From an uncultured Lachnospiraceae bacterium (lineage in GTDB: Bacteria > Bacillota > Clostridia > Lachnospirales > Lachnospiraceae): a DNA stretch of 35,928 nucleotides. Position 1 is the first letter of the stretch; the number at the start of each line of letters is the position of its first letter. The stretch covers positions 1 through 35,928 of the forward strand of contig CAMVGV010000026.1 in the NCBI GenBank assembly GCA_947167135.1, written 5' to 3'. This document shows, in pieces, positions 7,813 through 16,160 of this stretch. The translations under genes and the position numbers were made by a program. The notes beneath the pieces are model-generated. The model saw only the letters and a program-made list of their open reading frames with translations, made no database searches and was not told where the DNA came from.

Positions 7813-10434
7813 ATGGCAGACAACAGATCAGATACGGAGGACAGGCTCGCATTTATTTTTACGGAGGATTCCTTTCGTGTAGATAAACCTGATGAGGATG
7901 CGGGAAGCTTAAACAGCCTTAAATCAGCCTTTAGCGGCAATAAATACCAAACGTTATTAAACCTTGGCTTTGATGCAAAGCATAAGACGGGAAGTCCGTC
8001 ACTACGTTTTTTGCAGTTTATCTCTGAGAGCTTTATTAAGGATATTACCTCCAATCCCGAGCTTGAGGTTGCAAGGGAGTGGACACGTGCGGAGCTCAGT
8101 GATGAGAGTTTTGAAAAGATAGAGAGAGCAGTGCCCTTCAGTCTGGGGTCGGAATATATCAACAGGTCATGGATCGCGCTGCAGTATATGCATTTAAATA
8201 ATGCCTTTGCTGAAGCGCTGAAAAACTATGATGGTACGGTTAAAATGTTCCTGGAGGAGAAGAGCCAGGACTTAAGGGTGCCGGAACGGATCTTTTTTCA
8301 TCTGGTTGAAAGCAGGAACGAGGATTCGGATCCCTTTGCCTTTCTGGCAACCTATTCAACAAGAGATGAGGATAACAAGGTGCGTCACCTCCCTCTGTCC
8401 TATGCCCTTGAAGAATACAGGGATGACAGGGATAAGCTGCTCAAGCTCCTATCCTGTCTTTCAAAGGTCACGGAGGTTTCACCTCTCTTAAAGCGTTTTA
8501 TAGAATCCGGGGAGCTTTTTCATCCCTTACGTTTTTCGGCTGCTGAAGCTTTTGAATTTCTTAAGGCCGTACCTTCGATCGAGGACTGCGGCATAGTCTG
8601 CCGGATACCGAAGTGGTGGAGGCAGCAGAATTCCTCTGTAACGGTACAGGTAAACTTAGGCGATAAAAAGCCTGCGCTCTGCGGCTTTGAATCCATAATA
8701 TCAATGCAGCCGCAGCTTGTCGTGGACGGAGTGCCATTGACCAGAACAGATATCAATACGCTCCTTAAGCAGACAGAGGGTCTGTATTTACTAAAGGGAC
8801 GCTGGGTAGAAGTAAACCATAAGCGCCTGAAGAGCATGTTGGATAATCTGGATTCATATAAGGGTGAGCTCACTCTCCTTGAAGCAATGAAAATGTCTGC
8901 GGGTCTTGAAGAGGACGTGGATATTGATCTCGGGGTGGAAATATCAAACGGAAAGTGGCTTTCAGAGCTATTAAAAAACCTGAGGCAGCCGGGATCGATA
9001 AAGAAGGAAAAGGTGCCTTCCGGTGTAAAGGCAACCTTACGCTCTTACCAGGAAACAGGCTTCAGATGGCTTGCATATATGGAAAAGCTGGGCTTCGGCG
9101 CCTGCCTTGCAGATGACATGGGTCTCGGAAAAACCCTTCAGGTATTAACATTTCTAAGCTGGTATTATAAACACGATAAAAAAGCCAGAGTACTTTTAAT
9201 TGTTCCTGCATCACTTATCGGGAACTGGAAAAAGGAGGCAGAGCACTTTACCCCGGATCTTCCGGTTCAGGTGCTTCACGGAATGCCGGCGAAGAAACTG
9301 GAGGAGATAATTCAGAAAAGTCCTAGATTCCTTAATATTACGACCTATGGAATGGCTCTCAGGATGAAGTCCCTTCAGGAAATGAAGTTTTCTTATCTCA
9401 TCCTTGATGAAGCCCAGGCAATTAAAAACCCGGCGGCAAAGCAGACCAGAGCCATAAAGGGGATACAGGCGGAGCATCGTATCGCAATGACCGGAACACC
9501 AATCGAGAATGATCTTACAAATCTCTGGTCTCTCTTTGACTTCCTGAATAAGGGACTTTTAGGCTCATCACAGGAATTTAAGGGCTTTGCGGGGAGGCTT
9601 GATAATAATGCTGAGGGCTATGACAAGCTCCGGAGTATGATCTCCCCGTTTATCTTAAGGCGTATGAAGTCTGATAAGAAGATAATAGCCGATCTTCCGG
9701 ATAAGGTTGAAAAAAACGAATACGTGGATCTTTCCAAGAAGCAGATAATCCTTTACCGCCAGCAGGTTGAAAGGATGGAGAATGCTATTTCCGAGCTTTC
9801 CGGTATGGAGAGAAGAGGACTGATACTTGCCTGTATTACAAAATTAAAGCAGATATGTAACCACCCCGACCAGTTTCTCGGGCAGGACAGATTTGATCCT
9901 AAGGAGAGCGGGAAATTTGAGACACTGAGGACCATTTGTGAAACCATATACGAAAGACGGGAAAGAGTCCTTGTATTTACGCAGTATAAGGAGATAATAC
10001 CCTTCCTTATGGACTTTCTTGAAAGCATCTTTGAAACGGAGGGACTCTTTATTCATGGCGGAGTTCCGGTGGCAAAGAGGCAAAGGTACGTTGACAGGTT
10101 TAACGGCGAGGACTATGTTCCCTTTATGATACTCTCATTAAAGGCCGGTGGTACAGGCTTGAACCTGACGGCTGCAAATCATGTGATACATTTTGACAGA
10201 TGGTGGAATCCGGCAGTTGAGAATCAGGCTACCGACAGGGCGTACCGCATAGGGCAGGACAGATCCGTCATAGTCCATAAGTTTGTAACTACAGGTACTA
10301 TAGAAGAGAGGATAGACCAGATGATCCGCGACAAGACAGACCTCGCCGAATCCGTCATCGGTCATGGCGGCGAAAACTGGATCACCGAGATGAGTAATGA
10401 TGAGATCATGGGTATGCTGAGACTAAATCTGTAG
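7813..10434 (+). CDS. SNF2-family DNA helicase/translocase
   Basis: An 873-residue SWI2/SNF2 ATPase. The first about 400 residues are a poorly conserved accessory region. The motor starts near residue 415 (LRSYQETGFRWL). Walker A is LADDMGLGKTLQ near 433-444, the DEAQ box is near 530, and motif III is MTGTPIEN. The second RecA lobe has SLKAGGTGLNLTAANHVIHF and DRWWNPAVENQATDRAYRIG near 794-813. Such proteins translocate on double-stranded DNA and remodel nucleoprotein complexes. ATG 7813 is chosen because AGGAG sits 7 bases upstream. An upstream in-frame ATG at 7711 would add 34 residues encoded by the repeat arm at 7762-7790 and is rejected. The next gene encodes a SWIM zinc-finger protein, a known partner arrangement. 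Confidence 0.94.
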   Translation: MADNRSDTEDRLAFIFTEDSFRVDKPDEDAGSLNSLKSAFSGNKYQTLLNLGFDAKHKTGSPSLRFLQFISESFIKDITSNPELEVAREWTRAELSDESFEKIERAVPFSLGSEYINRSWIALQYMHLNNAFAEALKNYDGTVKMFLEEKSQDLRVPERIFFHLVESRNEDSDPFAFLATYSTRDEDNKVRHLPLSYALEEYRDDRDKLLKLLSCLSKVTEVSPLLKRFIESGELFHPLRFSAAEAFEFLKAVPSIEDCGIVCRIPKWWRQQNSSVTVQVNLGDKKPALCGFESIISMQPQLVVDGVPLTRTDINTLLKQTEGLYLLKGRWVEVNHKRLKSMLDNLDSYKGELTLLEAMKMSAGLEEDVDIDLGVEISNGKWLSELLKNLRQPGSIKKEKVPSGVKATLRSYQETGFRWLAYMEKLGFGACLADDMGLGKTLQVLTFLSWYYKHDKKARVLLIVPASLIGNWKKEAEHFTPDLPVQVLHGMPAKKLEEIIQKSPRFLNITTYGMALRMKSLQEMKFSYLILDEAQAIKNPAAKQTRAIKGIQAEHRIAMTGTPIENDLTNLWSLFDFLNKGLLGSSQEFKGFAGRLDNNAEGYDKLRSMISPFILRRMKSDKKIIADLPDKVEKNEYVDLSKKQIILYRQQVERMENAISELSGMERRGLILACITKLKQICNHPDQFLGQDRFDPKESGKFETLRTICETIYERRERVLVFTQYKEIIPFLMDFLESIFETEGLFIHGGVPVAKRQRYVDRFNGEDYVPFMILSLKAGGTGLNLTAANHVIHFDRWWNPAVENQATDRAYRIGQDRSVIVHKFVTTGTIEERIDQMIRDKTDLAESVIGHGGENWITEMSNDEIMGMLRLNL

Positions 10435-10440
10435 CGGCCC

Positions 10441-10500
10441 GTAATTCTGAGGGCGGAGCCTAGCCTATGTCATTCTGAGGGCGGAGCCCGAAGAATCTTC
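10441..10500 (+). repeat. Partial plus single-arm copies of the interspersed repeat
   Basis: A partial copy (GTAATTCTGAGGGCGGAGCC, 10441-10460) is followed by a fuller arm, TGTCATTCTGAGGGCGGAGC (from 10468), ending GAAGAATCTTC at 10500. Both are direct copies in the gene orientation. The second ends 19 bases before the SWIM-gene start codon, just before AAGGAG. Confidence 0.8.
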
Positions 10501-10519
10501 TACAAGGAGTAGATCATTA

Positions 10520-11254
10520 ATGAGCAGATACTGGAATGATATGACTGTCTATTCGCAGCCGAGCGCCGTGGAACTCCGGGCAAAGGCAAAAGACAGCGTA
10601 AAAAGAGCCGGAAAAAAGGGAAAGGATTATGAGCCTGTGTACTGTAATACAAGGCGCGGTCCAATCTGTGAAACATGGTGGGGACAGGCCTGGTGTGAGA
10701 ACCTTGAAAGGTACGCGGACTACGCTAACCGTATCGACAGGGGTAAGAGCTATGTAAGAAGCGGCGCAGTGATCGATCTTAATGTAAGCGAGGGGAAAGT
10801 CACGGCAAAGGTGCAGGGCAGGCGAAGAGCACCCTATAAGGTAGAGATCAGGATCGGAAGGCTTCCGGAGGAGCAGTGCCAGGCAATAATTGAACGCTGT
10901 TCAAGGAAGATTGAAAGCCTGGAAACTCTGGTAAAGGGTGAGTTTCCGGATGAGCTGAAGGATATATTCACGGAAAAGGGCGGTCTTTTCCCGACACCGA
11001 GGGACATTTCCTTTAGCTGCAGCTGTCCCGACTGGGCGATGATGTGTAAGCACGTCGCGGCGGTAATGTACGGCATAGGCGTACGTTTTGACGAGAACCC
11101 TTTCTATTTCTTCACTCTACGGGGCATAGATCCGGACCGCTTCATAAGCGTGGCGGTGGAAAGCAGTGTGGAAAGAATGCTGGAACACGCAAATGTTAAA
11201 TCAGACAGGATAATAAGGGATGAAGATCTGACAGAGCTTTTTGGGGTGGTCTGA
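10520..11254 (+). CDS. SWIM zinc-finger protein
   Basis: A 244-residue protein with a clear SWIM motif, CxCx6CxH: Cys167, Cys169, Cys176 and His178 within CSCPDWAMMCKHVAAVMYGI. The N-terminal half has a Trp-rich patch (ETWWGQAWCENLERYADYANR) seen in this bacterial family. SWIM domains bind DNA or protein, and this family is commonly encoded next to SNF2 helicases, as here: 85 bases separate the two genes and both carry a repeat arm in front. The pair probably acts together on DNA, but the precise role is unknown. AAGGAG lies about 9 bases before ATG 10520, supporting the start. Confidence 0.9.
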   Translation: MSRYWNDMTVYSQPSAVELRAKAKDSVKRAGKKGKDYEPVYCNTRRGPICETWWGQAWCENLERYADYANRIDRGKSYVRSGAVIDLNVSEGKVTAKVQGRRRAPYKVEIRIGRLPEEQCQAIIERCSRKIESLETLVKGEFPDELKDIFTEKGGLFPTPRDISFSCSCPDWAMMCKHVAAVMYGIGVRFDENPFYFFTLRGIDPDRFISVAVESSVERMLEHANVKSDRIIRDEDLTELFGVV

Positions 11255-11323
11255 ATGGATGCTTGTCCGAATCCGCTCTATGGGGTGCTGCTGTTCGTTG
11301 TTTTCGGAGGGGGTTGGTGATAA

Positions 11324-12268
11324 ATGAGCGCTGATATTCAATCTGTTTGTGTACTTCTGACCACATATAATAGGTCTGAAGTAACTATAAAAGCGCTGAA
11401 TTCCATAGATGACGAGAGTCTTCGGATCGATTATCTCGTGGTTGACGATGCCAGCTCCGACGGTACAAGGGCGGCGCTCCGGGACTGGAATAATACAGAC
11501 ACAGATAACGTAACAGGTGATACTAATGAAGAGCCTCACAGAAAAAGTAAGGGTATCCTTCACATTATCAAGGGAAGCGGCAGCCTTTACTGGGCAGGCG
11601 GAATGCGAAAGGGCATGGAGTTTCTGCTTAACGCCGATAAGAAAGCCGGAGAGACCGTCGTAAAGGATGGGGATAAGGTAATTCGCCTAAAAGTAAAGCC
11701 CTATGATTACCTCCTTCTTATCAATGATGATGTTGTTTTTTATCCGGGGATCATAAGGAAAATGATCGAAAGGTCAAAATCAAAGGGGGATATGCCGGTA
11801 ACCGGTGCCACAAAGGACAAAACAGGAAAGGCTTCATACGGAGGCGTGATCTATGATATGGAGAAGGCAAAGCCACGCCAGATGGATATTTCCGAGGCAG
11901 AAGAATACCCTGTTGACACAATAAATTGCAACTGTTTTCTTTTGCCCTGGGAAATTTTCAGGGAAGCAGGAGCCTTTGACAGTATGTACATACACTCCCT
12001 GGCAGACCATGATTACGGCTTTACCCTCAGTAATATGAATTATGATATCTGGCTCACGGATTTTTATGTAGGAGAATGCGAGGATAACAGCATTAAGGGC
12101 ACCTGGCGGGACAGCACCCTAAGCAGAGGAGAAAGATTGAAAAAAAAGGAATCTGTAAAGGGACTTCCCCGGAAGCAGTGGTACTATTATCTGAAAAAGA
12201 ACTTTGGCTCACGACAGGCCATCTGGCACAGTATTACGCCGTATTTACGGATATTATTCGGGAAGTAA
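11324..12268 (+). CDS. Glycosyltransferase family 2
   Basis: A 314-residue GT-A glycosyltransferase. The N-terminal motif VCVLLTTYNRSE begins the nucleotide-binding fold, followed by LVVDDASSDGT (about 38-48), GSGSLYWAGGMRKGMEF (84-100) and the metal-binding NDD in LLLINDDVVF (134-136). The YWAGGM segment resembles rhamnosyltransferase-type GT2 enzymes, but the donor sugar cannot be read from sequence. It would act at the cytoplasmic face on a lipid-linked glycan. It opens the glycan locus, 69 bases after the SWIM gene, with GGAGGGGG about 10 bases upstream. No membrane segment was seen. Confidence 0.88.
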   Translation: MSADIQSVCVLLTTYNRSEVTIKALNSIDDESLRIDYLVVDDASSDGTRAALRDWNNTDTDNVTGDTNEEPHRKSKGILHIIKGSGSLYWAGGMRKGMEFLLNADKKAGETVVKDGDKVIRLKVKPYDYLLLINDDVVFYPGIIRKMIERSKSKGDMPVTGATKDKTGKASYGGVIYDMEKAKPRQMDISEAEEYPVDTINCNCFLLPWEIFREAGAFDSMYIHSLADHDYGFTLSNMNYDIWLTDFYVGECEDNSIKGTWRDSTLSRGERLKKKESVKGLPRKQWYYYLKKNFGSRQAIWHSITPYLRILFGK

Positions 12269-12270
12269 TA

Positions 12271-12333
12271 GTTGTGAAGAGTTGTGAAAGGTTGTGAAAG
12301 ATTTTTGAAGTTGTGAAAGGTTGTGAAACCTTT
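12271..12333 (+). repeat. Short direct repeats upstream of the AAA-ATPase gene
   Basis: The decamer GTTGTGAAAG, with single-base variants, occurs at 12271, 12281, 12291, 12310 and 12320: three in tandem, a 9-base break, then two. The final part also forms a small stem, AAAGGTT (12316-12322) with AACCTTT (12327-12333). It fills nearly the whole gap between the GT2 gene and the AAA-ATPase start codon at 12345. It may be a binding array or slippage product; no function is known. Confidence 0.8.
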
Positions 12334-12344
12334 TCGAGGGAAAT

Positions 12345-13958
12345 ATGGGAACTTATCTGAATCCGGGTAACAGCGCCTTTGCGGAAAAAATACGAACCGA
12401 ATATGTGGATAAAACGGGGCTTATCAGGCTTATTAATTCCACTATCAATACAAACGAGAAGCTGACCTGTATAAGCAGACCGCGGCGCTTCGGAAAGTCC
12501 TATGCGGCTCAGATGCTCTGCGCATATTACGATAGAAGCTGCGATTCGGAAGAATTATTCAGTGATTTTTCTATTTCAGGAGATGAGAGCTATAGGGAGC
12601 ATCTGAATAAATATGATGTGCTGTATCTTGATATTAGCGGAATACTGGGAGAGATTCCTTCCGACAGAATAGTGCCGTTTATTAAGAGAAATATTACTTT
12701 GGAGATAGAGTCCCGGTATCCCGGTGTGAAAATAGAAGAAAGCTTTGCAGCTACTCTGGTGAACCTCGTAGATCATATTGGGAATAAGCTTGTTATGATC
12801 ATAGATGAATGGGATTCCCCTATAAGAGAATCGGGGGATAATCCGGAAGCAGAGAAAAGATACTTTGAATTTCTCCGATCATTGTTCAAAAACAGCGGAA
12901 CAACATCAAAGATATTTGCTGCGGTCTATATGACCGGGATCTTACCGATAAAAAAGGACAGGACCGGTTCCGCGGTTTTTGATTTTATGGAGCGTTCAAT
13001 CCTTGATCCCAGAGACTTTGCAGGTTATTACGGGTTTACGGAGGACGAGGTAAAAGGATTATGCGGTAGAAACGGAAGAAGCTTTGAAAGCATGAAAAAA
13101 TGGTATGACGGCTATACCATAGGGGAGAGGGAGTCCATATACAATCCTTATTCGGTTATGGAAGCCGTGAGATCAGGAAAATACAGATACTATTGGAAAA
13201 AGACCTCTGCGGCCGAAACCCTTATGACCTATATTGATCTGGATTTCGAAGGGCTGCAGGGAGAGGTTGCAAGACTTGTCGCCGGGGAAGAGATCCCGGT
13301 AAGTACCGAATCCTTTGAAAACGATATAAACACATTTAGGGGAAAGGATGACGTGCTTACACTCCTTATCCATCTCGGATATCTCACATTCAGGGAGGTG
13401 CCGGCCTCATACAATGCAGATGATGAGGAGACCATAAAGCTTGCAAGGATTCCTAATGAAGAGGTACGTTTTGAATTTGAGAGCATACTTAGACAGTCAT
13501 CCCACAGAGCCCTGATCAGTCTAATAAATAAATCGGATATTCTGCTCAATGATACGATCGCAGGACTTGAGGAGAGGGTGGCGAAAGCTATTCAGGAAGT
13601 CCACGATTCAGAGTATGCTCATACATTTTATAATGATGAACAGAGCCTTAGATATGTGATAAAGCTTGCCTATATTTCCTGTGTGGATAAATACGCAAAG
13701 GTGGAGGAGCTGCCTTCGGGACATGGTATCGCTGATGTGGTATTCATTCCGAAAAGAAATTCTGCCCTTCCGGCAATGGTAGTGGAGCTAAAATGGAACC
13801 ACTCCTCAGAGGCCGCGATTATGCAGATAAAGGACAGAAACTACCTCTCCGTGCTGAAAAACTACGGCGGTGAGATCCTATCGGTTGGAATAAGCTATGA
13901 TGAAAAAACCAAGGTCCATAGCTGCAGGATAGAGAGAGTAAGATTTGGTAAACAATGA
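12345..13958 (+). CDS. AAA-ATPase-like protein with C-terminal PD-(D/E)XK nuclease-like domain
   Basis: A 537-residue protein of the AAA-ATPase_like/DUF1703 type. It opens with the usual YVDKTGLIRLI segment. The Walker A-like motif is RPRRFGKS (45-52) and the Walker B is LVMIIDEWDSPI near 146-157. The C-terminal domain contains DVVFIPKRN and VVELKWN near 463-484, matching the D...ExK core of PD-(D/E)XK nucleases. Such proteins are abundant and multicopy in Bacteroidales and Clostridia; their role is not established, though mobile or defence functions have been suggested. It sits inside the glycan locus and its stop overlaps the next start (ATGA at 13955), so translation is probably coupled to the GT4 gene. 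Confidence 0.88.
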   Translation: MGTYLNPGNSAFAEKIRTEYVDKTGLIRLINSTINTNEKLTCISRPRRFGKSYAAQMLCAYYDRSCDSEELFSDFSISGDESYREHLNKYDVLYLDISGILGEIPSDRIVPFIKRNITLEIESRYPGVKIEESFAATLVNLVDHIGNKLVMIIDEWDSPIRESGDNPEAEKRYFEFLRSLFKNSGTTSKIFAAVYMTGILPIKKDRTGSAVFDFMERSILDPRDFAGYYGFTEDEVKGLCGRNGRSFESMKKWYDGYTIGERESIYNPYSVMEAVRSGKYRYYWKKTSAAETLMTYIDLDFEGLQGEVARLVAGEEIPVSTESFENDINTFRGKDDVLTLLIHLGYLTFREVPASYNADDEETIKLARIPNEEVRFEFESILRQSSHRALISLINKSDILLNDTIAGLEERVAKAIQEVHDSEYAHTFYNDEQSLRYVIKLAYISCVDKYAKVEELPSGHGIADVVFIPKRNSALPAMVVELKWNHSSEAAIMQIKDRNYLSVLKNYGGEILSVGISYDEKTKVHSCRIERVRFGKQ

Positions 13959-15274
13959 AGTTAGTCTGGCTTGTGAACTTTATACTGCCGCAGATCGCGG
14001 ATTTTCTGGGAAAGAAAAAGGGGGTCATCGGAGGCTGGACAGTCAGGCTCGCGGATATACTGGCAGAAAACCCCAATATTGATTTTACGGTGTTCTATCC
14101 ACAGTCAGAGCAGAGGGATAATATCACCGGACGGGCAGGGAATATCAGTTATGTGGGTTTTTATGAGAATGCCATACCGGAGCTATACTATAATGCCGAT
14201 ATGACGGAAAGGATGAAATCAGCTCTTGATACGATAAAGCCCGATATTGTTCATATCTGGGGATCGGAGTATGTTCACACACTTTCCATGGTCAGAGCCT
14301 TCAACAGGCCTGAGAGAACGGTGATATCGATAACCGGGCTTATATATAAGCTGGGAAGCTGCTATAATGCAGAGCTGCCTGAAAAAATAGTGAAACGCCA
14401 TACCTTCAGGGATTTTATCAGACAGGACAGTATAGAGCAGCAGAAAGAAAAGTTTCTGAAAAGAGGAGAGTGTGAAAAAGCCGCATTAAGAGAAGTAAAA
14501 CACGTAATTGGACGTACAGGTTGGGACAAAAGTACCACACTTGAGCTTAATCCGGATTTAGTCTACCATAAGGCCGGCGAAATACTCAGAAAAGAGTTCT
14601 ATGATGCGTTAGGGCACAGTGATATATGGAAAGCAGAAAACACTGATAAACACAGAATTTTTATGACTCAGTCCTATTATCCGATAAAGGGGATTCATTT
14701 TGTTCTAAAGGCATTGAGCAGAGTAAAGGAGACATATCCTGATGTGCTCCTTGCCATTACAGGAAAGGATATGCGGCCAAACACAATTAAAGAGCTTCTG
14801 AAACAGGATTCTTACGGGAAATATGTCTGCGATCTGATAAGTGAGTACGGATTAAATAATAATATAGAGTTTCTCGGTGAGCAGTTCGCAGATGATATGG
14901 TTAAGCAGTATCTAAGAAGCAGTGCTTTTCTGCTGCCGTCCGTGATGGAAAACTCTTCCAATTCCCTTGGAGAAGCAATGATGCTGGGAGTTCCCTGCAT
15001 AGCGGCACGAACAGGCGGCACTCCGGATATGATAAATGAGGATGAGGGGTGGCTATATGAATTTGGGGATACAGAGGAGCTTGCGGAAATAATAACAAGC
15101 GTTTTGAAAGAAGTTGACAGGGTTATCACAGGTGCAGGATCGGCATCTTTATCTGACAGACTGGAAAAAGCCGGAAAACACGCAATGAACAACCACGATA
15201 TAAAATCAAACAGTGAAGCATATATCAGGATCTATGACATGCTTTTGAAGGAAAACAATGCAGGACAACAGTAA
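13955..15274 (+). CDS. Glycosyltransferase family 4 (GT-B fold)
   Basis: A 439-residue GT-B enzyme. The N-terminal acceptor domain includes VIGGWTVRLADIL and IVHIWGSEYVHTL. The C-terminal donor domain includes QSYYPIKGIHFVLKAL, LLAITGKD and the E-x7-E-like region LPSVMENSSNSLGEAMMLGV (about 326-345), then PCIAARTGGTPDMI. It would transfer a sugar from a nucleotide donor to a lipid-linked glycan. The start overlaps the AAA-ATPase stop by four bases. The 3' end overlaps the next glycosyltransferase gene by 17 bases, so the genes from 12345 to 17190 look like one tightly packed transcript. Confidence 0.9.
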   Translation: MKLVWLVNFILPQIADFLGKKKGVIGGWTVRLADILAENPNIDFTVFYPQSEQRDNITGRAGNISYVGFYENAIPELYYNADMTERMKSALDTIKPDIVHIWGSEYVHTLSMVRAFNRPERTVISITGLIYKLGSCYNAELPEKIVKRHTFRDFIRQDSIEQQKEKFLKRGECEKAALREVKHVIGRTGWDKSTTLELNPDLVYHKAGEILRKEFYDALGHSDIWKAENTDKHRIFMTQSYYPIKGIHFVLKALSRVKETYPDVLLAITGKDMRPNTIKELLKQDSYGKYVCDLISEYGLNNNIEFLGEQFADDMVKQYLRSSAFLLPSVMENSSNSLGEAMMLGVPCIAARTGGTPDMINEDEGWLYEFGDTEELAEIITSVLKEVDRVITGAGSASLSDRLEKAGKHAMNNHDIKSNSEAYIRIYDMLLKENNAGQQ

Positions 15275-16160
15275 TCGACACGCCTATATAATGATGGTTC
15301 ACAATGAGTGGCGGATACTGAAGCTTATTTTGGAAATACTCGATGATGAGAGGAATGATTTTTTTATTCATGTCGATCTGAAAGTTAAGGATGAGGATAT
15401 TCCATATAAGTTAACAGATATACCAAAGAAATCCAGAGTTTATCTGGTACCCAGAATGAGTGTTACCTGGGGAGGAGACAGCCAGATATTCTGTGTGATG
15501 GGCCTATTGAAAGCAGCTTCATTTGGTCATTATAAATACTATCATTTTATCTCCGGAGCAGATATGCCTCTGATGTCGGTCGATAGGATATTCTCCTTTT
15601 TTTGCAAATATGAAGGGGCTAATTATTTTGAGTATCATAATCCATTAAATAGTGATATGGATAGAATACGCTATTTTTATTTCTGTCAGAATAAGATTGG
15701 AAAGGGACTTGATAATAAGACGCTTTTTTTCCAAAAGATAAAGGGATGGTTGTTGAAGCTCCAGAAGATACTTCGTATTAACCGTCTTTCAAATGAAAGA
15801 ATAACATTTTATAAAGGTGAGGCATGGTTTAGTATTACAGATGAAATGGCACAGTATTTTGTTTCTTCGGAGAAAAGGATAAGAAAACTATTTACAGGAA
15901 CTTGGTGTGGAGATGAGATGTGCTGGAACACTATCGCATTGAACGGTCCATATGCTGACAGTGTGAAAAATGACTGTCTCAGATACATTGACTGGGAGGC
16001 CGGCGATCCATATGTGTTTTGTAAGAAGGATTATCATCGTATAATGAATAGCGGCAAACTTTTTGCAAGGAAATTCAGTGATAGTGTCGACAGCGAGATA
16101 GTTGATCTGATCTATGAAAAGGTAACAGGGCGTAAGGCTGAAGAAATATCGAATGAGTAA
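15258..16160 (+). CDS. Core-2/I-branching-type glycosyltransferase (GT14-like)
   Basis: A 300-residue protein resembling the beta-1,6-N-acetylglucosaminyltransferase (Branch/GT14) family. Diagnostic segments are AYIMMVHNEWRILKLIL, FFIHVDLKVKDEDI, YHFISGADMPLMSVDRIF (about 94-111) and the later WFSITDEMAQYF and TGTWCGDEMCWNTI. Bacterial members add sugars, often GlcNAc or xylose, to exopolysaccharide; the donor is not certain here. The start at 15258 has GAAGGA immediately upstream and lies inside the preceding gene. The gene overlaps the next one by 8 bases. From here on the DNA becomes richer in A+T. Confidence 0.87.
   Translation: MQDNSNRHAYIMMVHNEWRILKLILEILDDERNDFFIHVDLKVKDEDIPYKLTDIPKKSRVYLVPRMSVTWGGDSQIFCVMGLLKAASFGHYKYYHFISGADMPLMSVDRIFSFFCKYEGANYFEYHNPLNSDMDRIRYFYFCQNKIGKGLDNKTLFFQKIKGWLLKLQKILRINRLSNERITFYKGEAWFSITDEMAQYFVSSEKRIRKLFTGTWCGDEMCWNTIALNGPYADSVKNDCLRYIDWEAGDPYVFCKKDYHRIMNSGKLFARKFSDSVDSEIVDLIYEKVTGRKAEEISNE

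Noticed and set aside
11255-11320. Short frame MDACPNPLYGVLLFVVFGGGW after the SWIM gene
   Set aside because: Only 21 codons, no separate ribosome binding site or conservation evidence; kept as spacer.
12271-12329. Replication-origin-like iterons
   Set aside because: The decamers are few and short, there is no initiator gene, and the context is a chromosomal glycan locus.
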